Assembly (NCBI GenBank): GCA_017998755.1
Contig: JAGOCL010000005.1
Coordinates: 1 to 21,572, forward strand
DNA from: Spirochaetota bacterium
GTDB taxonomy: Bacteria; Spirochaetota; GWE2-31-10; MWDO01
Direction: 5' to 3'
Length of the DNA stretch: 21,572 nt
The notes under the pieces were generated by a model. It was not told where the DNA came from and did no database searches. It was given only the letters and a program-made list of their open reading frames with translations. The position numbers and the translations under genes are program-made. The number at the start of each line of letters is the position of its first letter. Positions within the stretch are counted from its first letter, which is position 1. This document shows, one piece after another, positions 1 through 7,117 of this stretch.

Positions 1-548
1 CTAAGGAGGATAACGTTTCAGCGCCCGCAAATATTTCGAGCGGCGCCGAACAGGTTTTAAAACCGGACGCGACTTTGTTGAGAGAAGTCGATTTGCTTTT
101 ATACCTCCTTAAGTATACTAAACGAAGAGAGGTTATAGTAAAAAGCTCTTTGGAGATCGAACATTTTACGACGGATATAGGAAAAAAAGCGTATAGTTTT
201 TTAGTTGAAAAAGAACTAAATGATGAACAAAAGTTTTTTATAGACTTATTTGATAACGAAGAACTGAAAAAATATATTAACGAAAGATTGTTTGATATTG
301 AATTAATGATTGAAGATAAGAAGTTCGATAATATACAAAAAGAAAAATTATTATTGAATAATATTATAGATAAAATAATAAATTTAAAAAAGAATTATTA
401 TAGAGTTAAAAGTAATTCTATAAATGAGAAGATAAAATTTAGCGAACTTTATAAAGACGAAGAACTTCTCAAAGAGTTGCAAGAAGAAAAAACTCTTATT
501 GTTAGCGAGATAGTTAAACTTGAGAATTTACAGGAGCTTAAAAGATAA
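1..548 (+). CDS. dnaG: DNA primase, C-terminal end (partial at window start)
   Basis: The frame is open from base 3 to a TAA at 546-548, so this is the last ~181 residues of a gene that begins outside the window. A TTG at 75 is only an internal Leu codon, not a start. The visible part is helical and charged (repeated Lys/Glu/Asn/Leu, for example LLLYLLKYTKRREVIV and a final LQEEKTLIVSEIVKLENLQ), as expected for the DnaB-helicase-binding C-terminal domain of DnaG. That domain is poorly conserved, so the call rests mainly on context: it sits directly before rpoD, the classic primase–sigma arrangement. The stop codon overlaps the rpoD start by one base (TAATG), implying translational coupling. 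The catalytic TOPRIM core is not in the window. Confidence 0.75.
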   Translation, partial: KEDNVSAPANISSGAEQVLKPDATLLREVDLLLYLLKYTKRREVIVKSSLEIEHFTTDIGKKAYSFLVEKELNDEQKFFIDLFDNEELKKYINERLFDIELMIEDKKFDNIQKEKLLLNNIIDKIINLKKNYYRVKSNSINEKIKFSELYKDEELLKELQEEKTLIVSEIVKLENLQELKR

Positions 549-2320
549 TGTCAAATATTACCGATTTTCCTGAAATCAAAATTTTGTTAGAGCTTGGACT
601 GAAAAAGAAAGAGCTTACGATCGACGAAATAAATAAAAATTTACCGCAGGATGTTATAAACACCGAAAAAATCGACGACGTTTTTATTTTATTGCAAAAT
701 AATCAAATCAAGATTCTGGAAGAAGATACTTCAAATATTGAAGATCTGGACGTTGAGATGTTTGCGAAAAAGAAAACTACCGCCGAAGAAGCCGGAAAGA
801 AAAAGATGATAACCGGCAGCGCGGCGTCTCTTGTCGACGACCCCATAAGGATTTACCTGAGAGAAATCGGTAGAATAGACCTTCTCGACGGCGAAGAAGA
901 GGTTAATCTCGCTCAAAGAATTGAAGAAGGGGAACGTCTGATAAACGCGTCGATCAGAAAAATCGGCGTTACTATCGTTGAGTTCTACAACATTCTCGAA
1001 AAAATCAGCGCCGAACCGATAGATTTGGATAAAGCGGTCGTCCCGATAAAATCAGATTCGAGAGACTACTCTTCCGAAAAGAAAAGAATTAAAAGCAAAT
1101 ACAAAGAGATATTGCAAAATTACGTAAAAAAAGCGCTGTATTTTAAAACCTTGATAAATAAACAGAAACAATGCCGCGATGAAGAGGAAAAACGCGCGTT
1201 GAAAGCCGACATTGATAAAACGCGAGAAGAGACCTTTGATATAATGTTTAACCACGAGATAGACAATCAAGATAAAATCAGTATCGCAGAAGAGATTGTA
1301 AAAGTTGTTAAGAAAATAGAAGATTTTGAATCGTCTACGTCAAAAATACTGAAAAAATTCCGTTTTTCAGACGCAAAACAGTTGAAAATTCTCTCGAGAG
1401 CGGTTGAAAAAGAGAAAGATAAAAGGCAGTTTGAGGACGAATTCAATATGCCTATTGAAAAAATAAAAGAGTTGATAAAAAAATACAAAAACAACGACGC
1501 TGGATTGAAATCTATCGAATTCAAATACAATAACACAGTAGAGGAGCTGAAAAACGCCGGAAACGACGTCGCTAAGGGTTTATTTCTAGTAAATAACGCA
1601 AAAGACAAGTTAGTAAAAGCCAATTTGCGTTTAGTAGTTAGCATAGCGAAGAAATACACCAACAGAGGTCTTCATTTCTTCGATCTTGTGCAGGAAGGCA
1701 ATATCGGCTTGATAAAAGCGGTGGACAAATTTGAATACAGAAAAGGATATAAATTCTCCACTTACGCGACGTGGTGGATCAGACAGGCGATAACAAGGTC
1801 TATTAGCGATCAAGCGAGAACGATAAGAGTTCCGGTTCACATGATAGAGCAGATTAACAAAGTATTGCGCGAAGCCCGCATACTAACGCAAAAACTAGGA
1901 AGAGAACCGACCGACGAAGAGATTGCCGTCGAACTTGACTGGCAAGTCGGAAAAGTAAAATCTGTTAAGAACGTAGCGCGCGAACCGGTAAGTCTTGAGA
2001 CGCCTATCGGAGAAGAAGACGATAGTCTTCTTGGGGAATTCATCGAGGACAAAGGGTTTGAGAATCCGGCGAATTTCGCCACATTTAAGGATTTTCAGGA
2101 ACAACTCAGCGAAGTAATCAAAACTTTGACTAAAAAAGAACAGGATGTTTTAAAAATGAGATACGGACTTGAAGACGGTTATTCTTTAACTCTCGAGCAG
2201 GTTGGAGATATTTTCAACGTAACTAGAGAAAGAATAAGACAAATCGAGGCCAAGGCGCTCAGAAAATTGAGGCATCCGGTTCGACTTAGAAAATTAAAAG
2301 ATCATAGAGACAACGGATAA
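548..2320 (+). CDS. rpoD: Primary (housekeeping) RNA polymerase sigma factor, RpoD
   Basis: This 590-aa sigma-70 family protein directs core RNA polymerase to -10/-35 promoters. Region 1.1 is roughly residues 1-60. Region 1.2 is about 97-130 (DDPIRIYLREIG). A lysine-rich non-conserved insert follows to about 345. Region 2 is 351-425 and includes LVKANLRLVVSIAKKY, FFDLVQEGNIGLIKAVDKF and the -10 reading helix YKFSTYATWWIRQAITR. Region 3 is about 430-510, with RVPVHMIEQINK at its start. Region 4 is about 515-590, with the -35 helix-turn-helix around 546-575 (TLEQVGDIFNVTRERIRQIE). The region 1.1 and 1.2 set and the length mark it as the primary sigma rather than an alternative one. The ATG overlaps the dnaG stop, and an AGGAG lies 11 bases upstream, so translation is probably coupled. 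Promoters called elsewhere in the window (TTGACA/TATAAT type) fit its expected specificity. Confidence 0.98.
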   Translation: MSNITDFPEIKILLELGLKKKELTIDEINKNLPQDVINTEKIDDVFILLQNNQIKILEEDTSNIEDLDVEMFAKKKTTAEEAGKKKMITGSAASLVDDPIRIYLREIGRIDLLDGEEEVNLAQRIEEGERLINASIRKIGVTIVEFYNILEKISAEPIDLDKAVVPIKSDSRDYSSEKKRIKSKYKEILQNYVKKALYFKTLINKQKQCRDEEEKRALKADIDKTREETFDIMFNHEIDNQDKISIAEEIVKVVKKIEDFESSTSKILKKFRFSDAKQLKILSRAVEKEKDKRQFEDEFNMPIEKIKELIKKYKNNDAGLKSIEFKYNNTVEELKNAGNDVAKGLFLVNNAKDKLVKANLRLVVSIAKKYTNRGLHFFDLVQEGNIGLIKAVDKFEYRKGYKFSTYATWWIRQAITRSISDQARTIRVPVHMIEQINKVLREARILTQKLGREPTDEEIAVELDWQVGKVKSVKNVAREPVSLETPIGEEDDSLLGEFIEDKGFENPANFATFKDFQEQLSEVIKTLTKKEQDVLKMRYGLEDGYSLTLEQVGDIFNVTRERIRQIEAKALRKLRHPVRLRKLKDHRDNG

Positions 2321-2335
2321 TAAAGGGAGAGTAAT

Positions 2336-3112
2336 ATGAACGTTAACGAAACTTACGAGCAAATTTTAGAGTATCAATCTATATTGACTGAGAAATTTAA
2401 ACTTGAAGAAAAAATGGAGGAGTTGCCGAAGATTCTCTCCTCAAAAAACGAGATTTTGAATAAACTAAAAAAATCTTACCTTAACAAACACACTCAGTTT
2501 AAAAAATTGGAAGAGAGCATCTACGCCAATCAGAGAAAAATGGGGGAATTAAATCTTCAACAAAAACACATAGAAGAAAAAACCAAAGTAATAAAATCTC
2601 ACAGAGAGTACGAAGCTTTGGACAAAGAAAAAACTTTCTCGATACAAAAGGAAGAAGAGTATAAATTCCAGTTATTGCAGGATCAAAGAGTAATTGAAGA
2701 CCTCAGAAACGCTTTGGAAAAAGACGAAATCTCTATCAAACAACACGAAGACGAGATCGCCAAAGAACAAGAGAGAGTAAACGGCGAATTAGATAAAATA
2801 AAAGACGAATTAAATAAACTTAACGCCAAAGAAGAAGAGCTGATCCAACACGTCGACGAAGGATTCAAATATAAATTTGAAAAAATAGTAAAAAACAAAG
2901 ACGGTAAAGGAATCGTTACGGTATCTAAAGGTCACTGCAACGGCTGTCACTTAATACTACCGCCGGAATTCATAAACGAGATTCGTAGCGGCAATAAAAT
3001 CCAATATTGCCCTAATTGTTCGAGAATACTTTTTTATAACGAAGGCGACGAAGATATTTTTAACATCGAAGATTTTGAAGATAACGACGATTTCTTCGAA
3101 TCCGAAGATTAA
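2336..3112 (+). CDS. Coiled-coil protein with C-terminal C4 zinc ribbon (CT398/TP0494-like)
   Basis: This 258-aa protein has a long charged coiled coil from about residue 15 to 185, rich in Glu and Lys. A zinc-ribbon follows, with C201-x2-C204 (CNGCH) and C225-x2-C228 (CPNC) separated by the typical LPPEFINEIRSG linker, and then a very acidic tail (about 236-258). This is the architecture of the 'C4-type zinc ribbon domain' family (PF02591, Chlamydia CT398-like), whose biochemical role is not settled; chlamydial members have been linked to sigma factor and secretion partners. It starts 15 bases after rpoD with GGGAG in good position, so the two are surely co-transcribed. A link to transcription or replication is suggested only by neighbourhood. 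Confidence 0.88.
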   Translation: MNVNETYEQILEYQSILTEKFKLEEKMEELPKILSSKNEILNKLKKSYLNKHTQFKKLEESIYANQRKMGELNLQQKHIEEKTKVIKSHREYEALDKEKTFSIQKEEEYKFQLLQDQRVIEDLRNALEKDEISIKQHEDEIAKEQERVNGELDKIKDELNKLNAKEEELIQHVDEGFKYKFEKIVKNKDGKGIVTVSKGHCNGCHLILPPEFINEIRSGNKIQYCPNCSRILFYNEGDEDIFNIEDFEDNDDFFESED

Positions 3113-3123
3113 AAGTCTTTTTG

Positions 3124-3687
3124 ATGCCAATTCCTTCGATTAACGACATATTAGCGGCTTCCAGAGATAATAGTACCATAAAACGCGAGTTATCGACGCT
3201 TTTTTCTATTACAGAAGAAGAAATCGTCGGCATATTAAACGGCTATATTATTAGCGACAATACGGTTATGTATATTGACGGCGGATCGAGAGGCAATCCC
3301 GGAGAAGCCGGAGCGGGAATAATCCTTGAAAATAATGGCAAACGCTCCGGTTTTTACAGATACTTAGGCGTAAAAACCAACAACGAGGCGGAGTATTCCG
3401 CTCTGATTATAGGTCTGACCGTCGCGCTTGAAAATAACGTCGATAATATAAAAGTTTTTTCAGATTCGGAACTTTTATGCAACCAAATAAACGGCGTTTA
3501 CAAGGTAAAAAACGAAAATCTAAAGAAATACTATGCTACGGCAAAGAATTTGATTGAAAAACTCAAATATTTTGATATAAATCATATTCCAAGAGAAAAA
3601 AATAGCTCCGCCGATAAAATGGCAAATAAAGCTATGGATTTGAAAGATAATGGAGAGATAGAACTTACAGTCGCCGTCGATTTATAA
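3124..3687 (+). CDS. rnhA: RNase HI-type ribonuclease
   Basis: This 187-aa protein is predicted to cut the RNA strand of RNA:DNA hybrids (primer removal, R-loops). Counting from ATG 3124, the four metal-binding acids of RNase HI are present: D52 (MYIDGGSRGNPG), E88 (TNNEAEY), D114 (FSDSELL) and D164 (NSSADKMAN). The domain lacks the basic protrusion of the E. coli enzyme and looks like the short Bacillus/archaeal type I form. About 47 extra helical residues precede the domain. The start is uncertain: TTG 3121 and ATG 3124 are adjacent and neither has a good Shine-Dalgarno. It lies 11 bases after the zinc-ribbon gene. Its last 33 bases (3655-3687, coding a tail beyond the catalytic domain) are also the 5' end of RNase P RNA, which constrains both. 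Confidence 0.9.
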   Translation: MPIPSINDILAASRDNSTIKRELSTLFSITEEEIVGILNGYIISDNTVMYIDGGSRGNPGEAGAGIILENNGKRSGFYRYLGVKTNNEAEYSALIIGLTVALENNVDNIKVFSDSELLCNQINGVYKVKNENLKKYYATAKNLIEKLKYFDINHIPREKNSSADKMANKAMDLKDNGEIELTVAVDL

Positions 3688-4024
3688 TTTTTATACTTCG
3701 GCGGAGGAAAGTCCGGGCTCCGCAGGGAACGACGCTGGATAACGTCCAGGCGTCCGGTTGTAACGGCCGGGCGACGGATAGCGCAACAGAAAATATACCG
3801 CCGCGTTTGTTTTCAAACGCGGTAAGGGTGAAATGGCAAGGTAAGAGCTTACCGAATAGATAGCGATATCTATGTCTTGCAAGCCCCGTCGGGAGCAACG
3901 TCAAGCAGAGCGGACGAGCGTCCCGTTATATACCGCTCGGGTAGGCGGCGAGAACTATTTAGCAATAAATAGTCCAGATAGATGACTGTTTTAAACAGAA
4001 CCCGGCTTATACGTTCTATCTCTT
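3655..4024 (+). ncRNA. rnpB: RNase P RNA (catalytic subunit), type A
   Basis: This is the RNA component of RNase P, which matures tRNA 5' ends. The universal core is unmistakable: GAGGAAAGTCCGGGCTCC near 3704-3721, AGGGTGAAA near 3825, AGAGCTTACCG near 3843, CGGGTAGGC near 3938, and AGATAGATGACTG...ACAGAACCCGGCTTAT at 3976-4010. I set the ends by helix pairing: P1 is GAGATAGAAC (3655-3664) with GTTCTATCTC (4013-4022), and P2 is ACAGTC (3667-3672) with GACTGT (3984-3989), exactly where E. coli has them. Seven T residues at 4023-4029 directly after P1 probably form the transcription stop. The 5' end lies inside the RNase HI gene. A GATAAT at 3646-3651 could be a -10 box but has no clear -35, so release from the rpoD operon transcript is equally possible. 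Confidence 0.97.
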
Positions 4025-4068
4025 TTTTTATACGGCCCTACCAGCAAATCGGCGTCCCGGAAATTATT

Positions 4069-5337
4069 TTAATTTACAGATATATCTCCGCCGATTTTTG
4101 TTATTAGCTCGGCAAAGTTTGGAAAAGTTACGGACGCCGCTTCGGCAGAATCTATCGTCGTCGTTCCGTCTATACAGAGTCCGGCGACGGCTAAAGCCAT
4201 AACGACTCTATGATCGGAGCGGCCGTCGACCGTCGCCGGTTTTAGTTTGCTTTTCCTTATTACAAGCCCATCCTCAAGCTCTTCAATATCGGCGCCCATT
4301 TTCGTAAGTTCTTCTCGCATAACTCTTATTCTGTCGGTCTCCTTATTTCGAGCTTGAGCTACGTTCAATAATCTAGTTTCCCCTTCGGCAAAACAACCGA
4401 CAACCGCCAACGCCGGCAAAGCGTCCGGAATGGAATTCATATCGATTTCGATACCTTTGAGACTATCCCCTTTTACGGTTATCCCGTCGGGCTTGATAGT
4501 TACTTTCGCGCCCATTTCTTGTAAAATAGAAACAACCCGCTTATCCCCCTGTTTATCGGTCATATCGAGGTTCTTAAGAGTTACCTCGCCCCCCCCGATA
4601 GCCGCCAACGCCATAAAAAAAGTCGCGCTGGAGAAATCCGCCGGTATAGTCTCTTCAAAAGACTTATAAGTTTGATTCCCTTGTATAACAAAACGCTTAA
4701 ATCCGTCGTTTTGATATTTTATCCCTTGTTTGTCGAGCCGCCAAAGCGTAATCTCGACGTAAGGAACTTCGTTTAAAATATTTAGATCTATTGTAGTATC
4801 CTTTTCCATTAGCGGAGCAGATATCAAAAGCGAAGTAAGGAATTGCGAACTGGTTGCGTCGAGTTTCGTATATCCCCCCGTAGCTTTACCCTTTACAATA
4901 ACCGGCGGCTTGCCGTTGTTCTTAGTAGTTATTACCGACGCGCCTATATTGTTGAGAGCGGTAACTAGCGGCGCAATATCGCGATTCCTGATCTGAGCGT
5001 CGCCAGTTAAAACGGTATATCCGTTAATAAGCGACGCGATAGATAACGAAACGTTCATCGTAGTACCCGAATTGCCTACGTCGATAACGTTATCCGGAAC
5101 TTGGAGACGACCTGAAGTCCCTTGAATCAAAAAATAATCGTCGATTTTCTCTACCCGAGCGCCAAAAGCCTGAATAGTTTTAAGCGCCGAAAGCCCGTCT
5201 TCCGATAAAAGCGGCTTGATTATTTTACTCTCTCCGTCCGCTAAGGCGGCGAAAAACAACGCCCTTATCGTGTGGGACTTGGAAGCGGGGATGTCCACAG
5301 TTCCGCTAATATCCGATTTTTTAACGATAAACTTCAT
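4069..5337 (-). CDS. aroA: 3-phosphoshikimate 1-carboxyvinyltransferase (EPSP synthase)
   Basis: This 422-aa enzyme joins phosphoenolpyruvate to shikimate-3-phosphate in aromatic amino acid synthesis. Conserved blocks run in order: SGTVDIPASKSHTIRALFF (substrate-binding Lys/Ser), VDVGNSGTTMN, LTGDAQIRNRDIAPL, ATSSQFLTSLLISAPL, IPADFSSATFFMALAA, IPDALPALAVVGCFAEG, ARNKETDRIRVMREEL and GRSDHRVVMALAVAGL, ending with a TFPNFAELITKIG motif. The frame is open up to 5433, but I choose ATG 5335-5337: it has GGAG six bases upstream, and the protein then starts MKFIVKKSDISGTV as in the family. One oddity is an Asn after GNSGTTM, where most EPSP synthases have Arg. The gene converges on rnpB, with 39 bases between. 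It is downstream of the R-M operon, so read-through is possible. Confidence 0.95.
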   Translation of the reverse strand: MKFIVKKSDISGTVDIPASKSHTIRALFFAALADGESKIIKPLLSEDGLSALKTIQAFGARVEKIDDYFLIQGTSGRLQVPDNVIDVGNSGTTMNVSLSIASLINGYTVLTGDAQIRNRDIAPLVTALNNIGASVITTKNNGKPPVIVKGKATGGYTKLDATSSQFLTSLLISAPLMEKDTTIDLNILNEVPYVEITLWRLDKQGIKYQNDGFKRFVIQGNQTYKSFEETIPADFSSATFFMALAAIGGGEVTLKNLDMTDKQGDKRVVSILQEMGAKVTIKPDGITVKGDSLKGIEIDMNSIPDALPALAVVGCFAEGETRLLNVAQARNKETDRIRVMREELTKMGADIEELEDGLVIRKSKLKPATVDGRSDHRVVMALAVAGLCIDGTTTIDSAEAASVTFPNFAELITKIGGDISVN

Positions 5338-5514
5338 TTCGGGCTCCGTTTCGCCTGTTATCGAAGTTGACAGCAGACTTATAAAAAACAAATATAAATA
5401 ATAATTACAATTAATAATCCCAAAAATCAACAATAATCACATCAAAGAAACGATATTCTCAGCCAAAACTAACAGTATTCCATTGTCTGACTTAGATAAA
5501 ATAATTTGTACTAA

Positions 5515-5543
5515 AATTTATTCGAGCTACTTTTTTTTCTCAA
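5515..5543 (-). promoter_or_regulatory. Candidate promoter for aroA
   Basis: On the minus strand TTGAGA (5538-5543) and TAAATT (5515-5520) are separated by 17 bases. Transcription would start near 5508, giving a ~170-base leader before aroA. The -10 is weak and the region is AT-rich, so this is only a candidate. I see no other feature in 5338-5570. Confidence 0.3.
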
Positions 5544-5570
5544 AAGCGCGTTAAGGGATAATCCCGTTTT

Positions 5571-6311
5571 TTAAAACAATACAAGTTCTTTAGTTATCAA
5601 ATTAATTCTCTTAGCGGCAATTTCAAAATAATCATCGCTAATCTCTATACCAACGAAATTTCGCCCCATTTTTTTAGCAACGCTTCCGGTAGTTCCGCTC
5701 CCCATGAATGGATCTAGAATTGTATCGCCAGGTTTACTGCCTATAAGTAATATTCTTTCTAATAATATTTCAGGTTTTTCTGTTGGATGAGATGTTAAAT
5801 GTCTTTGCGCATTTATTTCCCAGAGATTTCTCATTTGTTTTCCGCCGTTTATTTCTTTAGCTTTATCATAATTAAAATAGTAATTTTTCGATTTACTAGC
5901 AAGCCATATTATTTCTGTTGAAGGAGCCAATCTATTCTTTGATAATAAAGGAGAAGCATTTCTCTTAAACCATACAATGTCATTAATAATCCAGAAACCT
6001 AATTTTTTTAATAATACCCCTATTGAAGGATGGTTATGTAAAGTCCCGGAAATCCAGATTGTTCCGGTATCTGATAATATTCGTTTACATTCTGATAACC
6101 AATCTTCATTAAATTTATGAATATCGTCAATTATATCCCACTCGCCTTTATCGCATGCCACAAGCTTTCCGCTTTTTACAGTAAGAAAATCAGATCCCGA
6201 TAAATTGTATGGGGGGTCGGCAAATATTAAATCTATACTTTTATCAGGGATATCTTTGATTAATTTAAAAACATCGCCATGTTTAAGTAATATTTTTATA
6301 TCATCTTCGAT
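5571..6311 (-). CDS. Adenine-specific DNA methyltransferase 1 of the AlwI-like R-M system (no canonical start codon)
   Basis: A beta-class N6-adenine methyltransferase with the order motif IV, target recognition region, motif I. Read from an ATC at 6309-6311 it is 246 aa: catalytic ADPPYNLSGS (residues 31-40), HPTEKP (175-180) and the AdoMet-binding LDPFMGSGTTG (about 199-209), then VGIEISDDYFEIAAKRI. The length is normal for DpnA-like enzymes. The first ATG/GTG/TTG in frame is GTG 6159-6161, which would remove the catalytic DPPY, so it cannot be the start of an active enzyme. An in-frame TAA lies at 6324-6326. A strong AAGGAG (6320-6325) sits 8 bases before the ATC. The gene overlaps methyltransferase 2 by 16 bases. 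Options are a real ATC start, -1 frameshifting from the upstream gene, or a start-lost pseudogene. Its likely job is protecting one strand of the asymmetric site cut by the neighbouring endonuclease. Confidence 0.8.
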   Translation of the reverse strand: MEDDIKILLKHGDVFKLIKDIPDKSIDLIFADPPYNLSGSDFLTVKSGKLVACDKGEWDIIDDIHKFNEDWLSECKRILSDTGTIWISGTLHNHPSIGVLLKKLGFWIINDIVWFKRNASPLLSKNRLAPSTEIIWLASKSKNYYFNYDKAKEINGGKQMRNLWEINAQRHLTSHPTEKPEILLERILLIGSKPGDTILDPFMGSGTTGSVAKKMGRNFVGIEISDDYFEIAAKRINLITKELVLF

Positions 6312-7117
6312 TTTAGTCTCTCCTTAGCAATTTCTGCATATATAATATTCTTTTCAATACCAATCCAGTTACGATTTAATTTTTCAGCAACTTTCCCGGT
6401 AGTACCAGTACCAAAAAAAGGGTCTAATACAATATCATTTACATTTGATGAAGCTAAAATAATTAATTCTAACAGTTTCTCAGGTTTTTGAGTAGGATGA
6501 GCCGCTCTACCATTATTACCCTTAATCCTTTCAGCCCCTTGAACTATTGGGATTTCTATAAAGTCAAGAAAGTCTCTCATCTGTTTTTTACTTCCATCTT
6601 TCGTTCTATTAGGATTAAACTCTTTGACCTCATCATAATTAAATATCCAATTCTTCCCCTTAACAAACCAACAAACAAACTCTGTTGAATGCGTAAATGT
6701 TCTTTTTGTTATATTTGGCATTGAGTTTGTTTTATACCAAGTTAAAATATTATTTAGCTTAAATCCAATTTTACGAGACTCTGTTATTATTTCACCTATA
6801 TTGTGTTGAGTACAAGAAATATATAAGCTTCCATTAGGAAAAAGAACTTTATAACAACCTTTTAACCATTCATGAGTAAATGAAATATAATCGTAGTAAT
6901 TAAATTTATCCCATTCTTCATTAACCTTATAAAAAGCGCCTCCGGTTGTATTATTTCTTAAATTAAGGCGCGTTCCTGATAAATTATACGGAGGATCGGC
7001 AAATATTAAACTAATTGTTTCCGCTTCAATATTATTTTCCAGTAAAGGAATACAATCTCCGACAATAATTTCGTTTGTAATTATTTCAAGCGGCAATTGA
7101 TTGCCCCCACTTTTCAA
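6296..7117 (-). CDS. Adenine-specific DNA methyltransferase 2 of the AlwI-like R-M system
   Basis: This 273-aa beta-class N6-adenine methyltransferase has ADPPYNLSGTR (residues 40-50), HPTQKP (207-212), LDPFFGTGTTG (231-241) and IGIEKNIIYAEIAKERL at the C-terminus. It is related to but clearly distinct from the next gene, as expected when an asymmetric site needs a separate enzyme for each strand. The start is TTG 7115-7117, inside the end of the endonuclease gene (32-base overlap). A second in-frame TTG at 7094-7096 is also possible; neither has a strong Shine-Dalgarno, so translation probably depends on coupling to the endonuclease. Its 3' end carries the ribosome binding site of methyltransferase 1. 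The gene is low in CG dinucleotides, unlike aroA. Confidence 0.9.
   Translation of the reverse strand: MKSGGNQLPLEIITNEIIVGDCIPLLENNIEAETISLIFADPPYNLSGTRLNLRNNTTGGAFYKVNEEWDKFNYYDYISFTHEWLKGCYKVLFPNGSLYISCTQHNIGEIITESRKIGFKLNNILTWYKTNSMPNITKRTFTHSTEFVCWFVKGKNWIFNYDEVKEFNPNRTKDGSKKQMRDFLDFIEIPIVQGAERIKGNNGRAAHPTQKPEKLLELIILASSNVNDIVLDPFFGTGTTGKVAEKLNRNWIGIEKNIIYAEIAKERLKSKMI
6320..6325 (-). promoter_or_regulatory. Strong ribosome binding site facing an ATC codon
   Basis: Minus-strand TAAGGAGAGA contains AAGGAG at 6320-6325, the best Shine-Dalgarno match in this operon. It lies inside the 3' end of methyltransferase 2. Eight bases later comes ATC (6309-6311), in frame with methyltransferase 1, where an ATG would be expected. 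It argues that initiation at this point is, or recently was, functional. Confidence 0.65.

Noticed and set aside
1267..1662. Long minus-strand open frame inside rpoD, and similar frames elsewhere (for example 4430-4669, 13327-13596, 14744-15112, 15751-16107)
   Set aside because: They lie wholly within well-conserved genes on the other strand or frame, have no ribosome binding sites or recognisable motifs, and mirror the codon pattern of the real gene.
5365..5385. Plus-strand TTGACA followed by TATAA-like sequence near the aroA start
   Set aside because: Spacing between the boxes is far too short, and there is no plus-strand gene downstream.
5338..5433. N-terminal extension of aroA with a hydrophobic stretch that mimics a signal peptide
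   Set aside because: EPSP synthase is cytoplasmic; ATG 5335-5337 has a good GGAG and gives the family-typical N-terminus.
5551..5570. GGGATAATCCC hairpin followed by a T-run near the end of the R-M operon
   Set aside because: The T-run is on the plus strand, where no gene would need it, and the stem is only about 4-5 bp; it would not terminate the minus-strand operon.
5571..6161. Truncated methyltransferase starting at GTG 6159-6161
   Set aside because: The conserved DPPY motif and about 50 family-like residues continue upstream in the same open frame, so the gene itself is longer.
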